64,000 nucleotides of DNA. Origin: Streptomyces sp. NBC_01471. Lineage in GTDB: Bacteria > Actinomycetota > Actinomycetes > Streptomycetales > Streptomycetaceae. Location: positions 2,087,001 through 2,151,000 of the forward strand of contig NZ_CP109450.1 in NCBI RefSeq assembly GCF_041438865.1, given 5' to 3'. The position numbers were made by a program, and so were the translations under genes. Positions 8,676-17,176 of the stretch are shown here, piece by piece; position 1 is the first letter of the stretch; every line of letters begins with the position of its first letter. The notes below the pieces were generated by a model that ran no database searches, had not been told where the DNA came from, and was given only the letters and a program-made list of their open reading frames with translations.

Positions 8676-9320
8676 TTAGTAGCACTCCTTGACGCCCGAC
8701 TTGAGCCTCAGGCTCAAGTTGCTGAGCTTGAAGGTGCCGGCCGTGGTCGCCCACGCCGTCTGCTTCACGTGCTTCAGCGTCGCCTCGTCGGCGCGCTGCG
8801 CGAAGCCGTTCGGATTGACGGCCTTCTCCGTACCGTGCTCGATGCCCGTCTTGTTCGACGGGTCACCGGCCGCCACGCCGATGTCGATGTTCTTGAACGT
8901 CGCGTCGGCGTCGAGGCTCGCGACATCGAGGTACAGATTCGTTGCCTCGACCGGCTTCTTGGCGTTGGTGCCCGCGTGCAGCTGCAGCGTGACGCTGCCG
9001 AGGCCGAACGGCAGGTTCGGCGTGACCACCGACTGGCACATGTTGTTGATCGTCGCGCTGCTGAAGCCCGAAACGGCCACCGCGTGAGCAGCTGCCTTGC
9101 CGTTCAGGTCCTTGCCGGTCGCGACACTGCCGTACTGGACGAAGTCCTGGCCGACCAGCTGGTCGGCACTGACCTTGAAGCTCTGGCCGGACACGCTGAA
9201 CGAAGCGGCGAGCGCACCCTGCGCGAGGCCTACGCCCACCGCTGCGGTGGCGACCACGCTCGGCACCATGACAAGCGCGAACCGCTTCCATCTGGTTCCG
9301 CCACGTACCTGGGAACTCAC
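8676..9320 (-). CDS. DUF6230 secreted protein
   Basis: The product is 214 aa. A twin-basic N terminus (RGGTRWKR) and hydrophobic core end in a good signal-peptidase site (AQGALA/ASFSV, near residue 39), so the mature protein is exported. The mature part is beta-rich, with sequences such as SFKVSADQLVGQDFVQYG and two cysteines (NNMCQS and the C-terminal ECY) that could form a disulphide. It belongs to the DUF6230 family, sometimes mislabelled cholesterol esterase; I see no esterase catalytic motif. The GTG at 9320 has a strong AAGGAGG seven bases upstream. It is the first gene of a three-gene envelope operon, transcribed from the 9.3-9.9 kb intergenic region. Confidence 0.8.
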   Translation of the reverse strand: MSSQVRGGTRWKRFALVMVPSVVATAAVGVGLAQGALAASFSVSGQSFKVSADQLVGQDFVQYGSVATGKDLNGKAAAHAVAVSGFSSATINNMCQSVVTPNLPFGLGSVTLQLHAGTNAKKPVEATNLYLDVASLDADATFKNIDIGVAAGDPSNKTGIEHGTEKAVNPNGFAQRADEATLKHVKQTAWATTAGTFKLSNLSLRLKSGVKECY

Positions 9321-9670
9321 TTAGTTTCCTCCTTCTCGGACGTACATCTCCGGATCGGGTTCGAAGCCCGTCCTGGGATGGGAGAAGTGCTACGTCCTCG
9401 GGAAGGAGAGCGCCCGGTCCAGAAGCGCGAACCGCGTCCGAAACACCGGCGATCACCCCCGAGCGACAACCACTGGCCACGCCTTCGCGCAACCGCTGGA
9501 CAGGCCCCGCCGGGTGGCAGGAACCCCCCTGTCCCGCAGCCGGCGCCACTGCCGCCGACCGGCTCGGTGGGGACCCAAGCGGCCACGCCGCGGTTGGATG
9601 CCGCGCTGGTGCGTTATTGGACCGAGCGTGGCCGATCGTGGTGCATTTGCGGCTGCGACACAAGGGGTTC

Positions 9671-9686
9671 GTTACCGGCTAGTAAC
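9671..9686. promoter_or_regulatory. GTTAC palindrome A
   Basis: GTTACCGGCTAGTAAC has inverted GTTAC half-sites separated by six bases. It lies about 350 bases upstream of the DUF6230 operon. A related element occurs at 9802-9814, which suggests two sites for one regulator. Confidence 0.4.
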
Positions 9687-9801
9687 GGCCGGATAACCGA
9701 ACCGCGACCGGCCGATATCGCGCGGGCACGCAGGGTGGAGCCGACCCGGACGCCACATCGGGCGGTAGATACCCATAACCGGGCAGAAGGAGGTACTGCA
9801 T

Positions 9802-9814
9802 TTACTCGGAGTAA
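9802..9814. promoter_or_regulatory. TTACTC palindrome B
   Basis: TTACTC-G-GAGTAA is a perfect 6-1-6 inverted repeat, followed by C, so that its right arm reads GAGTAAC. It shares the GTTAC-type half-site with palindrome A and overlaps the left arm of the compound hairpin. Confidence 0.4.
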
Positions 9815-9861
9815 CAGGCGGCCGCAATTGCCAAGTTTTGGCAAAGTACGGCCGCCTGTTA
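9812..9861. terminator. compound hairpin after thioredoxin-TPR gene
   Basis: The outer stem is 13 bp (TAACAGGCGGCCG at 9812-9824 with its complement at 9849-9861). It encloses an inner stem TTGCCAA/TTGGCAA (9828-9834, 9838-9844) with a 3-base loop. The position 70-120 bases past the stop of the minus-strand thioredoxin gene fits a terminator. Confidence 0.65.
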
Positions 9862-9931
9862 TCGCTGTGTCGCCAAATCGTCAGCGTCAACCCGCTGACA
9901 CCGTGCGTTTAGTGACTGTTCAGAACCGGCG

Positions 9932-10909
9932 TCAGAACAGCACGCGTGCCAGGGCGGAGCGGGCCGCGGTCACCCTCGGGTCGTCGGATCCGATCACTTC
10001 GAAGAGCTGGAGCAGATGGACCCGGGCGGCCTCGCGGTCGTCACCCACCGTGCGCTGCACCGTCTGGACCAGACGGCCGAAGGCGTCCTCGACATGGCCG
10101 CCGACCAGATCGAGGTCGGCCGCGGCGATCTGTGCCGGGACGTCAGCGGGGCGGTCGGCCGCGTCCTTCCGGACCTGCTGGGGATCCAGATCCTGGACCC
10201 TGCCGAGCAGTTCGGCCTGCGCGAGGCCGAGCTTGGCCTCCTCGTTGGCCGGGTCGTCCGAGAGAACACTCCGGTACGCCCGGACCGCGCCGTCGAAGTC
10301 ATTGGCGTCCAGCGCGGAGACGGCCGCTTCGAGCTGCGCGTCGTAGGGGCCGGCCGGCACCTCGGCGGGCTCGGCGTCCGCGGCGGGCGGCGCCGCGTCC
10401 GGGTCCACCGCGATCCCGGTGATCCCGAAGCGCTCCTCACCGACCTGGATCAGCTGGTCGAGGGTCCCGCGGATCTGGTCCTCGGGCGCCGCACCCTGGA
10501 AGAGCGGCAGGGCCTGCCCGGCGACGACGGCGAAAACGGCCGGGATCCCCTGGATCCCGAACTGCTGCATCAGCATCTGGTTGGCGTCGACGTCGACCTT
10601 GGCGAGCAGGAAGCGGCCGTTGTACTCGACGGCGAGGCGTTCGAGCAGGGGGCCGAGCTGCTTGCACGGCTGGCACCACTCGGCCCAGAAGTCGATGACG
10701 ACCGGGACCTCGGCGGAGCGCTGGATGACATCGCGCTCAAAACCGGCTTCGTCGACATCGATCACCAGCGAGACGGGCGAGACCGCCGCGGCACCGCCGT
10801 TCCTGGCGGTCTCGGCGCGTGCCTGCTCCGCTTTCTGCCGGGCCTCGCCGGCGGCCTTCACTGCGGCGAGGTCGACGACGCCGCTCATGGACATGTTCCT
10901 AGGCTGCAT
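9932..10909 (-). CDS. thioredoxin-fold protein with TPR-like C terminus (YbbN/CnoX-like)
   Basis: The product is 325 aa. An N-terminal Ala-rich helix is followed by a thioredoxin domain (about 45-155) with active site WCQPC (78-82) and a cis-proline in GIPAVFAV. The C-terminal half (about 190-325) is helical with tetratricopeptide-like repeats (YDAQLEAAVSALDANDFDGAVRAY). This architecture matches YbbN/CnoX co-chaperedoxins, which bind folding clients and may protect thiols. The active-site pair CxxC is intact, so redox activity is possible. The ATG at 10909 has GGAGG nine bases upstream. Its long leader (10910-11306) contains GC hairpins. Confidence 0.85.
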   Translation of the reverse strand: MQPRNMSMSGVVDLAAVKAAGEARQKAEQARAETARNGGAAAVSPVSLVIDVDEAGFERDVIQRSAEVPVVIDFWAEWCQPCKQLGPLLERLAVEYNGRFLLAKVDVDANQMLMQQFGIQGIPAVFAVVAGQALPLFQGAAPEDQIRGTLDQLIQVGEERFGITGIAVDPDAAPPAADAEPAEVPAGPYDAQLEAAVSALDANDFDGAVRAYRSVLSDDPANEEAKLGLAQAELLGRVQDLDPQQVRKDAADRPADVPAQIAAADLDLVGGHVEDAFGRLVQTVQRTVGDDREAARVHLLQLFEVIGSDDPRVTAARSALARVLF

Positions 10910-11305
10910 ACGTACATCCTCCCCCCTCCGCCGCTCGTTCAGGAAAGCCGTTCAGGAAAGCTGTCGGCGTAATCCGCCGGTGGTGCGGGCCCGGCCCGTC
11001 CGTACACCCCCCGCCGGATGCGGGGCGTACGGGACGGACGCGGACCATCGGACCGGCCCCGATGAAGGGCCGGAGGCAGGCGCAGGGTCCCCACCCTGGC
11101 GCCAGTGGCTCCGTCGTGCTGTTGTGTCACCCGGTTGTCGCGTGGTCGTCGCGGTGTGCTCGTGCAGCCGGGGGCGCGCTTGCGCCTCCTTACGCTACGA
11201 GTCGTAGCGTAACTGGTCGACCGGGAGCAGCGGGCGTAAATTCTCCGGCCGTTTCCCGTGATCTGACTCACGGCAGCTGAGCTACTGACCGGTATGGTCG
11301 CGGTC
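10910..11305. other. divergent intergenic region with hairpins and a palindrome
   Basis: This 396-base region separates the minus-strand thioredoxin gene from the plus-strand TetR gene. It holds an imperfect hairpin at about 10996-11036, a second at 11079-11103 (GGCGCAGGGT/ACCCTGGCGCC) and the perfect palindrome at 11190-11212. A TAAATT -10-like element at 11237-11242 and a TATGGT element at 11293-11298 both point toward TetR. No gene is evident. Confidence 0.55.
11190..11212. promoter_or_regulatory. 23-bp perfect palindrome, probable TetR operator
   Basis: The half-site TTACGCTACGA is repeated in inverse orientation around a single G, giving 11 perfect base pairs. It lies about 94-116 bases before the preferred TetR start and just upstream of a possible promoter. 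Size and symmetry match operators of TetR-family proteins, so autoregulation by the adjacent gene is likely. Confidence 0.65.
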
Positions 11306-11929
11306 ATGCCCCTCAGCAAGCCCTCCCGAACGGGTCGCCCACGCTCCGCAGAGGCCGATACCGCGATCCTCGTGGCGACGAGAGCCGCGCTGGTCGACCT
11401 GGGCTGGTCGAAGCTGACCATGGGCGACGTGGCGACCCGCGCCGGGGTGGCCAAGACGACGCTCTACCGCCGCTGGTCGCACAAGAACGAGCTGGTCGTG
11501 GACGCCGTGGCGGTCCTCTTCGACGAACTCGAACTGCCCGACCGGGGCAGTCTGGCCGCCGACATCGAGGGCGTGGTGCTCCAGTTCGCGGCGCTGCTCG
11601 CACGGCCCGAGACCAAGACCGCGCTGATGGCGGTGGTCGCCGAGTCGATCAGTGACGAGGCGCTGCGCGCCCGGATCCGCTCGGCCATCGTCGACCGGCA
11701 GAAACGGCTGGTGACCATCGGCCGGGAGCGGGCCCAGGCCCGGGGTGAACTCCCCGCCGGGGAGGACCCCGAGACCTCGGCCCGGCACACCGACCTGATC
11801 TTCGACGTGGTCGCGGGCGCGGTGGTGCACCGGGCGCTGGTGAGCGCGGAGCCGGTGGACGAGGAGTGGGCGCGCGAGTTCACCGTGCTGCTCTGCGGCG
11901 GGCTCAGCGCTCCGGCCCCGCCCGCGTGA
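11306..11929 (+). CDS. TetR-family transcriptional regulator
   Basis: The product is about 207 aa. An N-terminal TetR helix-turn-helix spans roughly residues 15-60 (LTMGDVATRAGVAKTTLYRRWSHKNEL), followed by a C-terminal ligand-binding domain. I chose the ATG at 11306 because TATGGT (11293-11298) lies seven bases before it, a leaderless pattern, and no Shine-Dalgarno is seen; an ATG at 11294 is in frame. The ligand is unknown. The palindrome at 11190-11212 is its likely operator and may also control the divergent thioredoxin gene. Confidence 0.85.
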   Translation: MPLSKPSRTGRPRSAEADTAILVATRAALVDLGWSKLTMGDVATRAGVAKTTLYRRWSHKNELVVDAVAVLFDELELPDRGSLAADIEGVVLQFAALLARPETKTALMAVVAESISDEALRARIRSAIVDRQKRLVTIGRERAQARGELPAGEDPETSARHTDLIFDVVAGAVVHRALVSAEPVDEEWAREFTVLLCGGLSAPAPPA

Positions 11930-11939
11930 GTCCCGCGGA

Positions 11940-12947
11940 TCAGACCTGGTAGCGGTCCGCAGCGAACAGGTGCAGGTGTTCCGCGATCCACTCCGACGTG
12001 TGCTTGAGCCCCTCGGCGAGCGGGACCTCGGGCTGCCAGCCCGCCCACTCGCGGGCCCGCGAGTTGTCCGACAGCAGCCGCTGGACCTCGCTGCCCGACG
12101 GGCGGAGCCTGGCCGGGTCGACGACGATCTCCGCGTCCCGGCCGGAGGCCGCTGTCAGCGCCTGTGCCAGGTCCCCGATCGAAATCTCCTGGCCGGTACC
12201 GAGGTTGACGCTCTCGCCCAGCGCCCGGTCGCAGTCGGCCAGCGCGAGGAAGCCGCGCGCGGTGTCCGTGACATAGGTGAAGTCGCGGGTCGGGGTGAGT
12301 GAGCCGAGCTTGATCTCCCGTGCCCCGGAGTGGAGTTGGGCGAGGATGGTGGGGATGACGGCGCGCGCGGACTGCCGGGGGCCGTACGTGTTGAAGGGCC
12401 GCACCACCGTCACCGGCAGTTCGAACGCGTGCCAGTGCGACAGCGCCATCATGTCCGCACCGATCTTGGAGGCGGAGTACGGGGACTGCGGCTGGAGCGG
12501 GTGCTGTTCGCTGATCGGGGCGGTGAGCGCGGTTCCGTACACCTCGCTGGTGGAGGTGTGCAGGAGGCGGCGTACGGAGTGCCGGCGGCAGGACTCGGCG
12601 ATGTTCTCGGTGCCGACGACGTTTGTGGCGACGTAGGCGCCGGGGGCGTCGTAGCTGTACGGGATACCGATCAGCGCGGCGAGGTGGAAGACGGTGTCGC
12701 AGCCCGCGACGGCGTCGTCGACCCGGCCCGCGTCCCGGACGTCGCCCGCCACCATCTCGACCTGGGAGCTGCCCAGATGGCGGGCGAGGTGGCCCTTCTC
12801 GCCGTACGGCTTGTAGTGGACGAACGCCCGGACCCGCGCCCCCTGCTCCACCAGGAGGTCGACCAGGGTGGAGCCGATGAAGCCCTCGGCCCCGGTGACG
12901 AGGACGGTGCGGTTCTGCCAGACGGACGTGGTCTGCGAGGCGGTCAT
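11940..12947 (-). CDS. NAD-dependent sugar 4,6-dehydratase (LegB-like SDR)
   Basis: The product is 335 aa, an extended short-chain dehydrogenase. NAD is bound by GAEGFIG (19-25), the catalytic YxxxK is YSASK (Tyr157, Lys161), and TSTSEVYG precedes it. The segment VRAFVHYKPYGEKGHL resembles LegB-type NDP-N-acetylhexosamine 4,6-dehydratases, but UDP-glucose epimerase-like activity cannot be excluded. The ATG at 12947 overlaps the stop of the MurG paralogue (ATGA), so both are co-translated. Pairing with a glycosyltransferase suggests synthesis and transfer of a modified cell-surface sugar. Confidence 0.8.
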   Translation of the reverse strand: MTASQTTSVWQNRTVLVTGAEGFIGSTLVDLLVEQGARVRAFVHYKPYGEKGHLARHLGSSQVEMVAGDVRDAGRVDDAVAGCDTVFHLAALIGIPYSYDAPGAYVATNVVGTENIAESCRRHSVRRLLHTSTSEVYGTALTAPISEQHPLQPQSPYSASKIGADMMALSHWHAFELPVTVVRPFNTYGPRQSARAVIPTILAQLHSGAREIKLGSLTPTRDFTYVTDTARGFLALADCDRALGESVNLGTGQEISIGDLAQALTAASGRDAEIVVDPARLRPSGSEVQRLLSDNSRAREWAGWQPEVPLAEGLKHTSEWIAEHLHLFAADRYQV

Positions 12948-14092
12948 GAGGTGAACTCCCTTGCGTGGGACAGGCTTGAGTGGGACAGGACGTGGGCGGC
13001 GAGCAGATCCGCTGCCCGGGCGTGGTGGGAGGGGCCGGCCGCACCGCTCATCGCGGCGAGCCGGGCGGGGTCGGCGAGGAGCGGGCCCGCCACTTCGGCG
13101 AGCCGCTCCGCCGTCGTCTCTTCGTCGGCGATCAGCACCCCGGCCCCGGCGTCGCTGAGGACGCGGGCGTTGTGCGTCTGGTGGTCGCCCGGCGCGTGCG
13201 GATAGGGCACGAGGATCGCGGGCACCCCGGTGGTGGCGAGCTCGGCGACCGTGGCGGAGCCGGCCCGGCAGACGACCAGGTCGGCCGCGGCGTACGCGAG
13301 GTCCATCCGGTCCAGGTAGGGAACGGCGCGGGCGATCCGGCAGCCGCCCTCGTCGGCGAGCCGGGTCCTGGCCGCATCCAGGGCCGCCGGACCGGTCTTG
13401 ATGAGCAGATGGACGTCCGTACGCGCCTGCCAGCGGGCCGCGAGCCCGACCGCGGCGGCGGTGAGCCGGGCCGCGCCGAGGCTGCCGCCGTTGACAAGGA
13501 GCAGCCGGGCCCCGTCCGGCACACCGAGCGCGCGGCGGGCCTCCGCCCGCAGCGCGGGACGGTCGAGGGCCGCGATCGGTGCGGCGATCGGCATCCCGAC
13601 CGTCTCCGCGTTCTCGCCGCCCGCGAGGTGGGCGCGGCTGCGGTCGAAGGCGACGGTGAGGTGCGGGGTGAGCCGGGCCGCGAACTGGTTGGCGCGCCCC
13701 GGCACCGCGTTGGACTCGTGGATGACGCTCGGCACGCCGGCCATCCGGGCGCCCAGGATCACCGGCGCGCTGGGGTAGCCGCCCATGCCGACCGCGGCGT
13801 GGGCCCCCTGCTCGCGCAGGATCGTCCGGCACTGCACGCCGGACTTCAGCAGCGCGGCGGGCAGCAGATAGCGCCTGGCGCCGAGCGCCGGGTCGAAGGG
13901 GATCATGTCGACGGTGTGCAGCGGGTATCCGGCGCCGGGTATCAACGTGGATTCGAGGCCGCGCTCGGTGCCGACGAAGGAGATCACCGCGTCGGGTACG
14001 GCCCGGCGCAGTGCGTCGGCGAGGGCCAGACCGGGGTAGATGTGACCGCCGGTGCCGCCCGCACCGATCACGACGGAGAGTGGTGTGCGCAT
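12944..14092 (-). CDS. MurG-like UDP-GlcNAc glycosyltransferase paralogue
   Basis: The product is 382 aa, GT28 family. It has the MurG G-loops [12 protein letters not shown] (10-21), [11 protein letters not shown] for the acceptor lobe, and GGSLGA at the start of the donor-binding lobe. Authentic MurG adds GlcNAc to lipid I and normally sits in the division cluster, which is not here. This copy, coupled to a sugar dehydratase, is therefore probably a second, specialised enzyme. The ATG at 14092 leaves only 64 bases to the divergent response regulator. No clear ribosome-binding site is seen. Confidence 0.8.
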   Translation of the reverse strand: MRTPLSVVIGAGGTGGHIYPGLALADALRRAVPDAVISFVGTERGLESTLIPGAGYPLHTVDMIPFDPALGARRYLLPAALLKSGVQCRTILREQGAHAAVGMGGYPSAPVILGARMAGVPSVIHESNAVPGRANQFAARLTPHLTVAFDRSRAHLAGGENAETVGMPIAAPIAALDRPALRAEARRALGVPDGARLLLVNGGSLGAARLTAAAVGLAARWQARTDVHLLIKTGPAALDAARTRLADEGGCRIARAVPYLDRMDLAYAAADLVVCRAGSATVAELATTGVPAILVPYPHAPGDHQTHNARVLSDAGAGVLIADEETTAERLAEVAGPLLADPARLAAMSGAAGPSHHARAADLLAAHVLSHSSLSHAREFTS

Positions 14093-14156
14093 GGACAGCA
14101 CACTCGCGGCGGGGGGTAAGAAGGTTCTAAGAGCCGGGTTTGGCAGGCTTTGCTCC

Positions 14157-14876
14157 ATGAACCCGTATCCGCACACGCCGCCCGTGAGCCCCCGGCCGAG
14201 AAAGATCCTGGTCGTGGACGACCAGCCGGAGGTGCGCGTGGCGGTCGAGGACGGTCTCAGCGTCGAGGGGTACGAGGTGCGGGGCGCGGCCGACGGCCTC
14301 GCCGCCCTGTCGGCCGTCTCCTCCTGGGAGCCGGACGCCGTCGTGCTCGACGTGATGATGCCGGTGCTCGACGGTCTCGCGGTCTGCCGCCGGCTGCGCG
14401 CCGTCGGTGACCGCACGCCCGTGCTGGTGCTGACCGCGCTGGACTCGGTGAGCGAGCGGGTGGACGGCCTGGAGGCGGGTGCCGACGACTATCTCGTGAA
14501 GCCCTTCGCACTGGACGAGCTGATCGCCCGGGTGCGGGCGCTGCTGCGGCGGGCCGCGCCGGTGGAGGAGGATCCGGGCGCGCTGTCGTACGGCGATCTG
14601 ACCGTGGATCCGGTGACCCGCACCGGGCACCGTGCGGGGCGCCCCATCGAGTTCAGCCGGACCGAGTTCGCCCTGCTCGATCTGCTGCTGCGTCACCCGG
14701 GCCAGGTCCTCACGCGGGAACTGATCCTGGAGCGGGTCTGGGGCCAGGACTTCGGCCCGGACTCCAACTCCCTGGCAGTGTACGTCGGTTACCTGCGGCG
14801 CAAGCTGGAGGCGGCGGGCGAACCGCGCCTGGTGCACACCGTGCACGGGGTCGGATACCGGCTGGACGCGGCGTGA
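14157..14876 (+). CDS. OmpR-family response regulator (MprA-like)
   Basis: The product is 239 aa. A receiver domain (about 15-130) carries the acidic pocket VVDD (19-22), phospho-acceptor Asp65 (VVLDVMMP) and the KPF lysine. The C-terminal winged helix has the OmpR/PhoB pattern ([29 protein letters not shown] and a final VHGVGYRL). I use the ATG at 14157; a GTG at codon 10 is an alternative. No good Shine-Dalgarno sequence is present. It is co-transcribed with the kinase (stop/start overlap) and divergent from the MurG-like gene, a natural target. Confidence 0.9.
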   Translation: MNPYPHTPPVSPRPRKILVVDDQPEVRVAVEDGLSVEGYEVRGAADGLAALSAVSSWEPDAVVLDVMMPVLDGLAVCRRLRAVGDRTPVLVLTALDSVSERVDGLEAGADDYLVKPFALDELIARVRALLRRAAPVEEDPGALSYGDLTVDPVTRTGHRAGRPIEFSRTEFALLDLLLRHPGQVLTRELILERVWGQDFGPDSNSLAVYVGYLRRKLEAAGEPRLVHTVHGVGYRLDAA

Positions 14877-16276
14877 GCGCCCGCGGTGACCGGGGCGGCA
14901 TGCGCCGGGCGCCGTCCCACCGGCTCGGTGCCCGCTGGCGCCGCCGCCGTCCGCTGCGCACCCGGCTCGCCCTGACCGCGTCGGCGGCCGTGGCCCTGGT
15001 CGCGCTCGGGGTGTGCGCCGCGGCCTTCTTCGTCCAGCGGTACGAGATCTACCACCAGCTGGACCTGAATCTGATCCAGTCGGCGTCGGTCACCGCCGGC
15101 GGGCGCGGGGGCGGGGCGCCCGGAGTGGTCGAGGGGCAGTGCCAGTTCCTGGCGTCGCCCGCCTGCTCACAGATCGTGCCGGCCGACCCGGCGGCGGACG
15201 CCGGCAAGCCGTACCTGCTGCCGGTGTCCGGACCGGTCCGTGAGGTCGCCGCGGGCACGCGCGCCCCGTACTTCAGCAACATCACCCTTCAGGGGCGTCC
15301 GACCCGGATGCTCACCACGACCTTCGGCCACCGCGAGGCGGTGCAGGTCGCCCTCCGCTCCGATCCGGTGGAGAAGAGTGTGCGGCGGACGGCCCAGCTG
15401 CTCGCGGCGGTCGGCGGCGCCGGGGTGCTGATCGCGGCGGCGCTGGGCTACTGGGTGTCGCGCACCGGTCTGGCGCCCGTCGCCCGGCTCACCCGGGCCG
15501 CCGAGCGGATCGCGGCCACCCGGGATCCGCGCCACCGCATCGAGCTGCCGCCGGGACCCGCGACCCGGGAGGACGAGGTCACCCGGCTGGCCACCACGTT
15601 CAACACCATGCTGGGCGAGCTGGAGCAGTCCGTCACCGCCCAGCGCCGGCTGGTGGCGGACGCCTCGCACGAGCTGCGCACGCCGCTCACGGCGCTGCGG
15701 ACCAATGCCGAACTCCTCGCCCGTGCAGACCGGTTGACCGATGCCCAGCGCGACCGGGCGTCCGGGGCCCTCACCCGGCAGATCCACGAGGTGACCACGC
15801 TGGTGAACGATCTGATCGAGCTGGCCCGTGAGGAGGAGCCCGTACCGCTGGTGGAGAGCGTCCGGCTGGCCCCGCTGGTCGAGCACGCGGTGACGGCGGC
15901 CCGCGGCCACTGGCCGGGACTCCGCTTCACCGTGGAGACGGTGGCCGACCCGGTACTGAACGGCGTACCGGCGCGGCTCTCCAGGCTGCTCGCCAACCTG
16001 CTCTCGAACGCGGCGAAGTTCTCCGGCGACGCCGGCGAGGTGGAGATCACCCTCACCGGGACCGAGCTGACCGTGCGCGACCACGGGCCCGGAATCGCGC
16101 CCGACGACCTGCCGTACGTCTTCGACCGCTTCTACCGGGCCCGCGCGGCCCGCGCGCTGCCCGGCTCCGGCCTGGGGCTCGCGATGGCCCGCCAGATCGC
16201 CCGCGCACACGGGGCCGAGCTCACCGCGGAGCAGGCACCGGGCGGTGGGGCGCTCTTCCGGCTGAGGCTGCCGTGA
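14873..16276 (+). CDS. sensor histidine kinase (MprB-like)
   Basis: The product is 467 aa. TM1 (about 33-53) and TM2 (about 175-195) enclose an extracytoplasmic sensor of about 120 residues with two cysteines ([13 protein letters not shown]). Then come a HAMP region, the H-box [10 protein letters not shown] (phospho-acceptor His266) and an HATPase domain with [18 protein letters not shown] and [13 protein letters not shown]. The GTG start overlaps the regulator stop (GTGA). The paired cysteines could make a disulphide in the sensor. The stimulus is unknown; the neighbouring envelope sugar genes suggest a cell-wall signal. Confidence 0.9.
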   Translation: MSARGDRGGMRRAPSHRLGARWRRRRPLRTRLALTASAAVALVALGVCAAAFFVQRYEIYHQLDLNLIQSASVTAGGRGGGAPGVVEGQCQFLASPACSQIVPADPAADAGKPYLLPVSGPVREVAAGTRAPYFSNITLQGRPTRMLTTTFGHREAVQVALRSDPVEKSVRRTAQLLAAVGGAGVLIAAALGYWVSRTGLAPVARLTRAAERIAATRDPRHRIELPPGPATREDEVTRLATTFNTMLGELEQSVTAQRRLVADASHELRTPLTALRTNAELLARADRLTDAQRDRASGALTRQIHEVTTLVNDLIELAREEEPVPLVESVRLAPLVEHAVTAARGHWPGLRFTVETVADPVLNGVPARLSRLLANLLSNAAKFSGDAGEVEITLTGTELTVRDHGPGIAPDDLPYVFDRFYRARAARALPGSGLGLAMARQIARAHGAELTAEQAPGGGALFRLRLP

Positions 16277-16318
16277 CGCCGGGCCGGGCGCGGGCAAGCC
16301 GGCCAGCAGCAGGGGACG

Positions 16319-17176
16319 TCACCGGGCGAGGCGGCCGAGCAGTGACGACGCGGCGAGCACGCCCAGCGCAGCGGCCACCAGCAGCACCGCGTAGTCCAGG
16401 CCCAGATGGGCAGGGGTGCCGAGCAACAGCCCGCGCAACGCGTCGACCTGGTAGCTCAGCGGATTGGCCTTGCTGATCGCCTGGAGCCAGCCGGGCATGA
16501 TCGCGACCGGGTACAGGGCGTTGGAGCCGAAGAACAGCGGCATGGTGATGGCCTGTCCGATCCCCATCAGCCGGTCGCGGGTCAGCACGATCCCGGCGAT
16601 GGTCATGGACAGACAGGAGAAGAACGCGGAGCCCAGGATCACGATCACGGCCACACCGAGCAGCCGCAGCGGGTTCCAGGTCAGAGCGACACCGAGCAGC
16701 GCGGCGATGACGATCACCACGACCGCCTGGATCAGCGCCTTCACCCCGGCGGCGAACGCCTTGCCGGTGATCAGGGCGGCTCTGGGGGTAGGTGTGACCA
16801 GCAGTTTGGTGAGGATCCCGGCATCCCGCTCCCAGATGATCTGGATGCCGTAGAAGATCGCGATGAACATCGCGGACTGGGCGATGATGCCGGGCGCGAG
16901 GTAGTCGATGTACGGGATGCCGCCGGTCGGGATGGCCCTGATCCGGGTGAAGGTCTCACCGAAGATCAGCAGCCACAGCGCCGGCTGGACGGCCCTGGTG
17001 TACAGCTCGGTGCGGTCGTGGCGCAGCTTCTGCAGCTCGACCAGGCACATGGCCGCGACCCTGGCCGGCACCATCCGCGGGCCGGTGCGCGGCTTCGGCG
17101 GGACCAGCAGCAGCCCGAGCCCGGCCCGGGTGGCCTCAGCCGACGCGGGTGGCGGTGCGGCGGGTGGAACGGACAT
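16319..17176 (-). CDS. ABC-2 type exporter permease
   Basis: The product is about 285 aa with six hydrophobic segments and the ABC-2 membrane domain typical of DrrB-like drug exporters (IIWERDAGILTKLLVTPTPR between the first two helices; NPLSYQVDALRGLL near the end). The gene overlaps the 3' end of the ATPase gene. I prefer the ATG at 17176, about eleven bases from GGAGG; a GTG at 17188 is in frame but too close to it. It is the third gene of the MarR-ATPase-permease operon. The likely role is efflux of a toxic compound. Confidence 0.85.
   Translation of the reverse strand: MSVPPAAPPPASAEATRAGLGLLLVPPKPRTGPRMVPARVAAMCLVELQKLRHDRTELYTRAVQPALWLLIFGETFTRIRAIPTGGIPYIDYLAPGIIAQSAMFIAIFYGIQIIWERDAGILTKLLVTPTPRAALITGKAFAAGVKALIQAVVVIVIAALLGVALTWNPLRLLGVAVIVILGSAFFSCLSMTIAGIVLTRDRLMGIGQAITMPLFFGSNALYPVAIMPGWLQAISKANPLSYQVDALRGLLLGTPAHLGLDYAVLLVAAALGVLAASSLLGRLAR

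Larger units (their letters stand above)
9321..9931. other. 611-base intergenic region rich in inverted repeats
   Basis: No convincing gene lies here. It holds the promoter side of the DUF6230 operon (minus strand) and the 3' flank of the thioredoxin-TPR gene. It is lower in GC than its surroundings near 9770-9910. Three inverted repeats lie in its last 260 bases: GTTAC-type palindromes at 9671-9686 and 9802-9814, and a compound hairpin at 9812-9861. Confidence 0.6.
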
